DNA of 64,000 nucleotides from Sipunculus nudus (Eukaryota; Annelida; Sipuncula; Golfingiida; Sipunculidae), in the NCBI GenBank assembly GCA_026874595.1, contig CM049313.1, forward strand, positions 41,384,659-41,448,658. The letters run 5' to 3'. Made by a program: the position numbers and the translations under genes. Below are positions 47,415 to 57,625 of this stretch, piece by piece. The notes beneath the pieces are model-generated. The model saw nothing but the letters and a program-made list of their open reading frames with translations, was not told the DNA's origin and searched no databases. Position 1 is the first letter of the stretch, and each line of letters starts with the position of its first letter.

Positions 47415-48140
47415 ACAAATAAGCTTGCTGAATTTATTGAATTGGGCTGAGGGTCCCTTTGCTCTGTAGCAAAACACCTTAACCATTACGCTCGGTCCTT
47501 CTTTTCACCAGATGAGGTGACAAGGGGAGGGGCCCAGGCAGAAATGCACAGGTGTACCTGCATGGAGTGTAGGATTTTATAACATGTAATTATCTAACAA
47601 CACAAGCTTAATTTATTGAATTGAGCTGAGGGTACCTTTGCTCTGTAGCAAAACACCTTAACCATAACGCTTGGTCCTTCTTTTCACCAGATGAGGTTAC
47701 AAGGGGAGGGGCCCAGGTAGAAATGCACAGGTGTACCTGCATAGAGTGTAGGATTTTATAACATGTCATTATCTAACAACACAAGCTTAATTTATTGAAT
47801 TGGGCTGAGGGTCCCTTTGCTCTGTAGCAAAACACCTTAACCATAACGCTTTGGTCCTTCTTTTCACCAGATGAGGTTACAAGGGGAGGGGCCCAGGTAG
47901 AAATGCACAGGTGTACCTGCATGGAGCGTAGGATTTTATAACATGTCATTATCTAACAACACAAGCTTAATTTATTGAATTTGGCTGAGGGTCCCTTTGC
48001 TCTGTAGCAAAACACCTTAACCATTACGCTCGGTCCTTCTTTTCACCAGATGAGGTTACAAGGGGAGGGGCCCAGGTAAAAATGCACAGGTGTACCTGCA
48101 TGGAGTGTAGGATTTTATAACATGTTATTATCTTACAACA
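47415..48140. repeat. tandem array, four copies of a 179-bp unit containing a tRNA-like SINE head (minus strand)
   Basis: Landmark GCTCTGTAGCAAAACACC falls at 47461, 47640, 47819 and 47999, giving periods of 179, 179 and 180. Copies differ at only a few positions, so the array is young. On the minus strand each contains GACCGAGCGTAATGGTTAAG, resembling the tRNA-derived 5' part (A box) of bivalve SINEs. The B box is not seen. Confidence 0.92.
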
Positions 48141-49484
48141 CTGGATACATCTACAATAAAAAATGACACATTTTGATAAGTAACATGAAGAATGAAAAAA
48201 AGTCCTCTGACCTGAATTTATCGAGTTATCTTCAAGGTCATGCCTAAGGAAATACAGGATTTCTTGTCAACCTCATATGCTTTGAGGTACAGCATATTTT
48301 CCCAGATTAACTGACGAGGTAATACGCACAAGTGTTTCAACCAAATCCTTGGAGGGCTTTTAAAAGTGAATTTTATCTTCAAGGTCAAATCTGTGGACAT
48401 ATAGTTAGATATAGGTAGACATCTGCTTGTTGTCACGGTGACTGCAAAAAAGCCATTCTAGTTTAAACATATTCCAGTCAGTATACAAAATTTAAACAAA
48501 ATTTGCCCAATAGTTCTTCAGACATTTTATTCTTCTCTTGTACAACCTGTATATACCAGGCTTGATAGGTTTCAGACTTCCCATGTGTGTGACCCATCAC
48601 TTACAGAAGATCAATGCGTTTTGAATATGGTGTCAGAAAATCAGAGGTCTAGGTCAGAGTTAATCTCAATTATGTCATCAGATTATAAATTCCTGTGGTA
48701 AATGTTAGGCTAAAATACCATTCTATTCAGCTGAGCATTGACCCCTTAATCACTTTGTTATTATTGTTATTATTAAGTGTTATTTTTACCTGCAGTTAAT
48801 TATACTCATTCCTTGTTAAAGGGGTCCAATCACCTATAAAGCATGTCAAGTTAACACTTAAAATTGTTTCTTCCCTTTTAAATAAATCTGTACCTGCCAA
48901 AACTTTGCCTTGAAACTATTGCTTACTCCTGTAAATGAATGTATAAACAGTGGACCGGGCGCGATGGCAGGTGTCAGCATAAACACAGTGCCTGGGGCCG
49001 TATGCAGCGCGTGGCTACAACATGTGCCAATCAGGAGATGCCCTGACTGAATTGGCAATAAAATATAATTCTTGTGTTGCAGGCTGAAAAACTGCGTGTT
49101 GCCACTATTTACCGGTAATCTGACTTCAGGTCACATGGCCTTGTTCTGGTAAACTGACACACTTGGACTGTGTTGCCAACACACCGGTCATAACAAGGGG
49201 TTAGACAGTTGTATGCGAGAAAATGAGACTGTGCTTGGATGTTTCTGCTGGGAAACCTTTGTATAAAGCAAAAGTGAAGTGATAGTGTGAAATAATAGGC
49301 ATAATATTGATCCTGATTATGTCCCTTTAACAGTTTTTTGCCGTAGAAATTTTCCCTTAAATATAGGTCTGCAGAAGTGCAAAATCATCAAAAAGGGAGC
49401 AAAACAAAGGGAGGCCGACCCCATAACAACCCTGGTCATGTTACTAATAGCAATTGTAAGCTTCACTTTGACTTTTATTTTCAG
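48141..49484. other. non-coding stretch upstream of the unidentified gene's first coding exon
   Basis: Probably an intron or promoter-proximal sequence, since the coding exon begins with an acceptor. A somewhat CpG-richer part lies near 48950-49030. The 5' UTR exon is not identifiable. An element-like CAGCTGAGC end lies near 48727. Confidence 0.45.
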
Positions 49485-49490
49485 ACTAAT

Positions 49491-49670
49491 ATGGCTGAAC
49501 AAGATCAAACTTATGGGATGGATCCTGAGAGCTATGTAGAGGACCTGGTCAGGGATTACTGTGAAAATGTGAAGAATGCAATAGATGCCGCCACTGATAT
49601 TGTGGCCAGCAGGCCACGGCCGGTAATGGGTGGAACATACCTGACACTGACCAAACTACACCAACTGATA
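49491..49670 (+). CDS. unidentified gene, coding exon 1 (60 residues)
   Basis: Exon sequence probably starts at 49485 after the acceptor; coding starts at 49491. Frame is open for 60 codons to a consensus GTAAGT donor at 49671. The upstream in-frame sequence (from about 49377) is also open, but is better read as intron because the acceptor is so clear. Confidence 0.75.
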
Positions 49671-50592
49671 GTAAGTGACAGTTTTACATGAGGACAAATT
49701 TAATTTGTATGAAAATGTAAAGCATTAAATCTTTGTATGCAAGTAATTCTGTTAACTTTGCCAATAAGATTGCCACTCCAGTCATCTTATTAAAAGCACA
49801 TACCCAATAATGTATGATTTATATTTCTTCATGTCATGTACCCTGTATAACAATCTTGTCAGTCAGTAAGATATTGTGAAATGTTTATACTATATTTTAC
49901 CTGACTTCTGTGGGCCCATATGACCAGTTCTTCCCTTAAACTGTATGTACAGTGGAAACTGTATGAAAGACTACCTATCTGGTAAGACCACCTGTGTAAT
50001 AAGACCACAAATGAGTTAACTTTAAATATTCACATTGGCTATAACTGATCTGTCTTATATTATAGGACCACCTGTGATTGAGACCACCATGCATAGGGCA
50101 GTCTCTGGGGTGGTCTTAATATCACAGGTTTCACTGTATAAGGTGTGAAAATAGCTAATTATCTAAGTCTACATACCTTATCTATTAATATTTGCTATAT
50201 TTCTGATTGAACTGAAGATTGTTGAAAATCATTGAAACTTAGAAATAATTTGCAATATTTTTGTCCTGAAAGAATCTATACATATCATGGCATTCTAGTT
50301 GCCCATTTAGAGTGCTCTTTAGTGGCTTGTAAACAGTAAAGGGTTAATATTTGCTATATTTCTGATTGAACTTGTTTGTCATGATACTGACAGAGCTCGG
50401 TGAAGCTGCCGTTGGAGAGACCTGTAGATGCGTGTATGCTACTGATGCTGGTCACAGACTACGTGGCCTGCCAGGCTGATGTACTCGGCATCACCAGCAC
50501 TGTGCAGAAGACAGGTGGCCCAGCTACAGCACACTGGCTGCTGCTCAAACTCAGCAGAAGGTGGAAGACAGTGCTGGACAGCATTCCTGCAG
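49491..50592 (+). CDS. unidentified protein gene, 5' part (exons 49491-49670 and 50394-50592), continues beyond
   Basis: Two exons join in phase 0 to give 126 residues and one extra base. Exon 1 follows a strong acceptor (pyrimidine tract then TTTTCAG, ending 49484), with the ATG six bases inside the exon (A at -3, G at +4), so a 5' UTR exon must lie upstream. It encodes MAEQDQTYGMDPESYVEDLV and an acidic/helical segment ending TKLHQLI, then GTAAGT. Exon 2 follows CAG at 50391-50393 and reads SSVKLPLERPVDACMLLMLV through HWLLLKLSRRWKTVLDSIPA, ending at a GTACAC donor in phase 1. The sequence looks like a soluble, alpha-helical protein with no signal peptide. I do not recognise a family. Codon use is much less AT-biased than in the flanks, supporting real coding sequence. 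Confidence 0.75.
49671..50393 (+). other. intron 1 (coding) of the unidentified gene
   Basis: AT-rich, GT..AG bounded, phase 0. It contains no further open reading frame of interest. A short direct repeat of the phrase ATATTTGCTATATTTCTGAT occurs near 50188 and 50347. Confidence 0.7.
50394..50592 (+). CDS. unidentified gene, coding exon 2 (66 codons plus one base)
   Basis: Begins after GACAG at 50393 and stays open to the donor at 50593. It is GC-richer than the surroundings and strongly helix-forming (Leu, Met, Val rich with Cys at residues 74 and 86 of the joined product). The next exon should begin in phase 1; I could not find it between 50593 and 64000. Confidence 0.72.
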
Positions 50593-51060
50593 GTACACAG
50601 ACTGTCCGTCCTGCTGCCCCCCTCCCCCGTACCCTTCCTTTACTTGTTTCCCTTCTTTTCATATTTTGTGAATACTTTTTACAAGGTTTTATAAACAAGG
50701 TGAAGACATTTATACATGGATTCAGGAACTTGCCATAACTGGACAAGGTCATTAGTGCAAGATTATATATGATGTTGGCCATTGATTGGGAGAAATGTTA
50801 TCGTTATCATTGTTCCTGGTTTGGTGATGGATTTTTGGTAAAATCAGGGCTGAAATGTGAACATAGATGATTAATAAGTTGTGTAAGGATATCAGTAATA
50901 AAAATACTCTCTTTGTCTTTAGGAAACTGAAAAAATAAATACCTTGATATATCTCAATAAATTCTTACAATATTTAATTATTTGTTTCTGTGTGATCCAG
51001 ATTAAGAAAAAAATTGAATTTTTGGTATCATTTCATATCAGAGCCAGTGATAATATTCAT
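50593..51060. other. intron sequence downstream of exon 2 of the unidentified gene
   Basis: Starts at the GTACAC donor; the frame stays open a little further, but composition becomes intron-like and no next exon is seen. Confidence 0.5.
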
Positions 51061-52694
51061 TTTTAGCTCAGCTGACTATAAGGCATCTAAGCTATAGTTG
51101 TGGTCCATTGTCCGTCCGTCTGTCTGTCCGTCCGTCTGTTCGGATGTCTGTCCGTAAGACTGGCACGTTGCGACACCATTGGACCTACGAATCTGAAATT
51201 CGCCATACAGTTAGATGTCCCCAAAATCTCCTACCATGCCGAAAATTGGGTCAATAGGACTTCGTTCCTTTGAGATATTAAGGAAAATAATCTCAATTTT
51301 TTATTAGAAATCTATTTTTACACTTCAGGACTGCCAAATATCAAAACCACTCATCTGGTTTTCTTCATATTTACCATAAATTTTCCTCTATATAGTTCCT
51401 ATGTACATGCCAGAAATTAAGTCAGTATTATTTAATTAAAAAAGTTATGGGCCCAAACATAATGGATTTTGTAAAAAAAATCAGGAAAAATATTTGGTCA
51501 CTTAAGACCAAAAGTGTTAAAGGTAGGGACTTTTTTTCAGTAATACAACTTTAATTGATCAAAATTTAATTGTATACCAAAAATTAGATCAAAATCTGTT
51601 AAATTTTTTTAAATATTGGCAAAAATAAAAAATTGGTGACTTAAATTTTGCCCAAGTTTGACCATGGCAAGTTTTTTTCCTGTAAGTACTGTGGATTTAA
51701 TATTCACAGCATGTTTTTGTTAGCATTTTGTCTGTTAACACCAAAAATTTGAAGCCAGTTGATCAAAAACTGTAGATTTTATTCAAGTTTTCAAGCACCA
51801 TGTCACATCAAGTTTACATCAAGCTAGTGTTATGCAGTTTGCTAGAGCTCAGCTCCCCAGCTTAAGCTCTAAGTTCCTTAAATTTAGCATACAGTTAGAT
51901 GTCTCCAAAATCCCCTACCATGCCAAGAATTTGATCACTAGGACTTAATTCCTTCGAAATATTAATAAAAAACTTCATTTTTCCATTAAAAACCCATTGT
52001 TTCACTGTAAGACTGCCTAATATCAAAACCACTGATCTGACTTTGATCATATATACTTTACATATTTTTCTATACATTCGCTATGCATATGCCAGAAATG
52101 ATATAAGTATTGCGTAATTGTTTTAAGTTATGGGCCCAAACATAATGCACTATGTAAAAAATCAAGAAATATAATTACTCCCTTGACAAGAGGATTGCTG
52201 AAGCTAGAGTTTTTTTGCCAGGGATGTAACATTATTTAATCAAGATTCAATTGAATACCCCAAATTAGTTCTGAATTTTTCAAATTTTATAAGTTATTAG
52301 TATAAATTTAAAATTAGTACCTTAAATTTTGCCTAACCTTGACCATGGCACATTTGTTTCCTGTGAGCATGGTTGATATAATTTTCATATCATGCACACA
52401 AGGATTTCAGCTTTTTAGTTTAGAAAGCTGAAAGAAATTGGCCAAAAATTGTAGCTTTTATTAATGTTTTAATGAGACCATGTCAGACCTTAACTCTCTC
52501 CAGCCCCTCTTGAGTCACCTGTATGTTGACCTTGTTGAATTTTCAGCAAATTATGCATGCTTAAGGTGAGCCATACACTGGGGCAGGTAGGCAGCTTATG
52601 GCCAGCCAAAGTTGATCCAGGTGTCCAACCCAGCTCATCTAGTAGTTTTAACCAACAACATAACAATTAACAATAAATTAATAAATTGTTATTG
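51061..52694 (+). repeat. 2.6 kb dispersed element, 5' half, copy A1
   Basis: Starts TTTTAGCTCAGCTGACTATA with a GTCCGTC(TGTC)n head. It matches 52695-54297 and, inverted, about 27420-29031. It lacks the 3' half, being followed directly by a second 5' half. Confidence 0.85.
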
Positions 52695-55304
52695 TTTTTA
52701 GCTCAGCTGACTATAAGTCACCTGAGCTATAGTCGTGGTCTATTGTCCGTCGTCCGTCCGTCTGTCCGTCCGTCCATAGATGTGGCACGTTCTGAAACCG
52801 TAGGACCTAGGAATCCAAAATTCAGTATAATGTTAGATGTCCCCAAGATCTCCTACCAAGCCGAAAACTGGGCCTTTGCGACTTCATTCCTTTGAGAAAT
52901 TAAGGAAAAACCTCAATTTTTTATTAAAAACCTATTTTCACTCTTTAGGACTGCCTAATATCAAAACCACTCATCTGTTTTTCCTCATATTTCCTATAAA
53001 TAATCCTCTATATAATTCCTATGTACATGCCAGAAATTAGGTCTGTATTATTTAATTTAAAAAAGTTATGGGGCCAAACATAATGCATTTTGTAAATAAT
53101 CAGGAAAGAAATTTTATCACTTAACACAAAACTTGTTAAAGCTAAGCACTTTTTTTCCAGTAATATTACTTTTATTAATCAAAATTAAATTGTATACCCA
53201 AAATTAGATCAAAATCTTTTAAATTTTTAAAAATATTAGCAAAAAATAAAAAATTGTTACCTTAAATTTTGCCCAACTTTGACCATGGCACGTTTTTTTG
53301 CTATAACTGCTGTGGATTTAATTTTCACAGCATGTTTTTGTTAGCATTTCAACTGTTAACACCAAAAATTTGAAACCAGTTGATCAAAAACTGTAGATTT
53401 TATTCAAGTTTTCAAGCACCATGTCACATATTGCTAGTGTTATGCAGTTTGCTAGAGCTCAGCTCCCGAGCTCCAGCTCTAAGTTCCTTAAATTTGGCAT
53501 ACAGTTAGATTTCTCCAAAATCCCTACCATGCCAAGAATTTGGTCACTAGGACTTAATTCCTTCGAGATATCAATGAAAAACTTCATTTTTCCATTAAAA
53601 ACCCAATGTTACACTTTAAGACTGCCTAATATCAAAACCACTGATCTGACTTTGATCATATGTAATATACATATTTTTCTATACATTCACTATGCACATG
53701 CCAGAAATGATGTCAGTATTGTGTATTTTTTTTAAGTTATGGGCCCAAACATAATGCACTTTGTAAAAATCAAGAAATATATTTACTCCCTTAACAAGGG
53801 CATTGCTGAAGCTAGAGATCTTTTTTGTCAGGGATGTAACATTATTTAATCAAGATTCAATTGAATACCCAAAATTAGTTCTGAATTTTTCAAATTTTAT
53901 AAGTTATTAGTATAAATATAAAATTAGTACCTTAAATTTTGCCCAACTGTGACCATGGCACGTTTGTTTCCCGTGAGCACTGTTGATATAATTTTCATAT
54001 CATGCACACACAAGGATTTCAGCTTTTTAGTTTAGAAAGCTGAAAGAAATTTGCCAAATATTGTAGCTTTTATTTATGTTTTTATGAGACCCTGTCAGAC
54101 TTTGGCTCTCTCCAGCCCCTCTTGAGTCACCTGTATGTTGACCTTTCATCAAATTATGCACGCTTGAGGGGAGAATCCAGGTAGCTTATTATATAATGGC
54201 CAGCCACAGTTGATCCAGGTGTTCAACCCAACTCATCTAGTAGTTTTAACCAACAACATAACAATAAACAATAAATTAATAAATTTTTATTGGTTTTTAA
54301 TAACAAATTAAAGAAAAATAGAAAAGGAATTTGTTAGTTTATAATAACAGGAAATTAACTTGCAGTTACTGATGATATAAGAATCTTGTATCGATGGGTA
54401 GAATGTCACATATTCCAAATAAAACCATGCAGTCACCTATGGCATTTTTCAGTTCATTTTTAATGATAAAGAAGTAAATCATATTATTCATTACTAATCA
54501 TTAAGGATTATATGAAGGAAATTAATGATAGACAAAGATGCAGTTGATAATATTAATCTAGATTCCTACTGTGTCTAGTGTGTACATTGATGTGAAATTA
54601 GTCCAAAATGAATTTTTTACAGTTATTTTTTAATATAAATAAAAGCCATAAAACCAGGTACTTATGATCATTATTTAAATGTGTGAATTTTGTATATTCT
54701 GGATTCTCAACATCATTGTTTGGTGAAAACTGAATAAATACCAGACATGGTGCGAATACTTTGTAATTGTATTTAAATACGAATATGATTATGTACTCCA
54801 TTATAAAATTTCTTGCATAAAGAATGGGAATTCAGGTAAAAATGAAAGTATATGAATACTCGTGCAAATACTTTCAAAATGTATTCATGAATGCATTCAT
54901 GAATATATTCTTTAATATTATTTTAATAATCATATCAGTTATATTTCATTTTAAAAAATCATATGATTCTCTTATTATTTTTAATAAAAATTATATTTGG
55001 GACAATATTTGTAATTTTTTTAATAAATAGTTAAACTCTTATATTATATGTTCTGCTTATAAGTTATATGGCCAAGTCAAAATCTATGTGACAGTAGTAC
55101 TCCATTTGTTAATAAAATAAATGAAATCAATCCTCTTCCCTGTCTCCAAAGGTATTATCAAAATCATACATAAGCTAAACAACAACAACTCATAATACAG
55201 CTTATATTTATTACCACACAAAACCAGCATGTGCCTTATTTCTAAATAATATTTTTTTATCATATATAACAGCTGAGCGTCGTGACCCATAGGTCCCTTG
55301 TTTT
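52695..55304 (+). repeat. 2.6 kb dispersed element, full-length plus-strand copy (A2+B1)
   Basis: Begins TTTTTAGCTCAGCTGACTAT and ends CAGCTGAGCGTCGTGACCCA then CCCTTGTTT. It is collinear over its length with the inverted copy at 26466-29031. It is AT-rich and non-coding, with short frames only. Confidence 0.87.
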
Positions 55305-56330
55305 TATAACAAATTTAAGAAAAATTTTGAGAAAAGGAATTTGTTAGTTGATGAGTAACAGAAAATTAACTTGCACTTACTGATGATGTAAGAATCTTGT
55401 ATGGATGGATAGAATGTCAATGTCAATGTTATTCCAAATAACACCATGCAGTCACCTATGGTATTTTTCAGTGAAATTTTAATGATTAAAAAATAAATCA
55501 TATTATTCATTACTAATCATTAGGGATCACATGAAGGAAATTAATGATAGACAAATATGCAGTTGATAATATTAATCTAGATTCCCACTGTGTCTAGTGT
55601 AAGATTGATGTGAAAGTAGTCCAAAAAGAATATATTACATTTATTTTTTTTTAACATAAATAAAAGCCATAAAACCAGGTACTTATGATCATTATTTAAA
55701 TTTGTGAATTTTGTATATTCTGGATTCTCAACATCATTGTTTGGCTAAAACTAAATAAATACTAGACATGGTGCGAATACTTTGGAAATGTATTTGAATA
55801 CGAATATGAATATGTACTGCATAAAAAAATTTTATTGTATAAGAATGGGAATTCAGGTAAAAATAAAAGTATTTGAATACCAGTGCAGATACTTTCAAAA
55901 TGTATTCATGAATGCATTCATGAATATATTCTATAATATTATTTCAATAATCATTTCAGTTATATTTTATTTTAAAAAATCATATGACTTTCTTATTATT
56001 TTTTAAAATAAAAATTATATTGGCACAATATTTGTTATTAAATTTTAATAAATAGTTAAACTCTTATATTATATGTGCTGCTTATAAGTTATATGGCCAA
56101 GTCAAAATCTGTGTGACAATAGCACTCCATTTTATAATAAAATAAATGAAATCAATCTCTTCCCTGTCTCCAAAGAAACTATTAAAATCATACATAAGCT
56201 AAACACCAATAACTCATAATACAGCTTATATTTATTTTCACACACAAAACCAGCATGTGCCTCATTTCAAAATCATATTTTTTTATCATATATAACAGCT
56301 GAACGCTGTGACCCATGGGTCCCTTGTTTA
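55305..56330 (+). repeat. 2.6 kb dispersed element, 3' half, copy B2
   Basis: Repeats 54298-55304 and ends with CAGCTGAACGCTGTGACCCA then TGGGTCCCTTGTTT. The locus is therefore A-A-B-B, which suggests unequal exchange or nested tandem duplication rather than four separate insertions. Confidence 0.85.
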
Positions 56331-56339
56331 AAATTCGGA

Positions 56340-57625
56340 ATTATGATCTGTCACATGTGAACTGCTGCAACCTCATTTTTGGTTGACCTCTAACCTTTCC
56401 TCTCTGCCCAGCGTCCATTTGGGTGTCTGTTTCCACACATAAACCCACACATCTCGGAAACCGTATGACCAATATTATAAGGCTAAAGATTTTGCACAAA
56501 TGTAGCCCTTAGAAAGCTTTATAACATACACTAAAAATGGTGGCGCCACCTGCAACCATTTTTGCACAGTGTCCATCTGTTCACATGCCTTGGGATAAAT
56601 CACTCGTATCTCGGCAGTCGTTTGACTTTTCCACCTGAAATTTTACAGGTTTATTCATCCTTGACAGCTTTCTTGTTTAATGACAGGTGATGCCACCTAC
56701 ATTCAAATTTACGCTGCAGACATCCAAGCTCATATCTCAGCAACCATTTGACCGATTGGGCAAAAATTGTGCATGTTTATGGATCTCACATAGCTCCAAA
56801 TCATACACAAAATTGGTGGCGCCAACTGCTACCATTTTTGCACAGCGTCCATCTGTTTGTCTGCAGTGGGCTAAAATCATTCATATATCAGTAATGGTGT
56901 GACTTATCTGCCTAAAATTTTGCATGTTTATACATCTTGGATAGCTTTCTCGATTTTGTGGCAGGTGGCATCACCTATATTTATGTATATGCTGCAGACA
57001 TTCAGGCTTATATATCAGGACAGGTTTGACATATCCCCCTGAAATTTTGCATGTGTATAGATCTCACATATCTCTTAATCATACACAAAATTGGTGGCAC
57101 CACCTGCCACCATTTTTGCACAGCGTCCATCTGTTTGTCTGCCGTGGGCTAAAATCACTCATATCTCAGTAGTGGTTTGACTTATCTGCCTAAAATTTTG
57201 CATGTTTATACATCTGGGACAGCTTTCTGGATTTTGTGGTAGGTGGCACAACCTACGTACACATTTTGGCTGCAGACATCCAGGCTATTATGCAACACAC
57301 CTCACTCTATTTCCCAATGCCACTCAATCCATGCCTCACTTCCCCTTTCCCACTCTGATTTTGGCGGATACAAGTAGTCGCTTGTTGACTACCCATATTC
57401 TAGTTTTTGTGTTGTGTGCACCCTTGCCAGAATTGCAGCAGTGATGTTTGTTTGTTTCTTGTTCTAAGTGTTTATTACTTGCATTGTTCATATACATGTT
57501 ACACATGTTCTTGAAAAGTAATGGTCCAGCATTGAAGCATTATTCCTCGTGTAATCTCATTGCACAGGTTCGCATTAGGCCTGTAGGCCTTGTTGTATGT
57601 TCATGTATGAATATTGACAGCATTT
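56340..57625 (+). repeat. tandem array, about 275-bp unit, three to four diverged copies
   Basis: Landmark GCACAG.GTCCATCTGTT falls near 56564, 56837 and 57117. Units also share GGTGGCGCCACCTGC-type blocks, CTCATATCTCAG and TTTTGCATGTTTATA. A relative occurs at about 46200-46470. Frames within it are broken and not gene-like. Confidence 0.83.

Noticed and set aside
42700-48140. CRISPR-like regular arrays
   Set aside because: Units of 177-179 bp are contiguous tandem repeats without unique spacers, in a eukaryotic context.
49377-49490. N-terminal extension of the unidentified gene from 49377
   Set aside because: A strong acceptor (TTTTATTTTCAG) ends at 49484, and the upstream residues are intron-like in composition.
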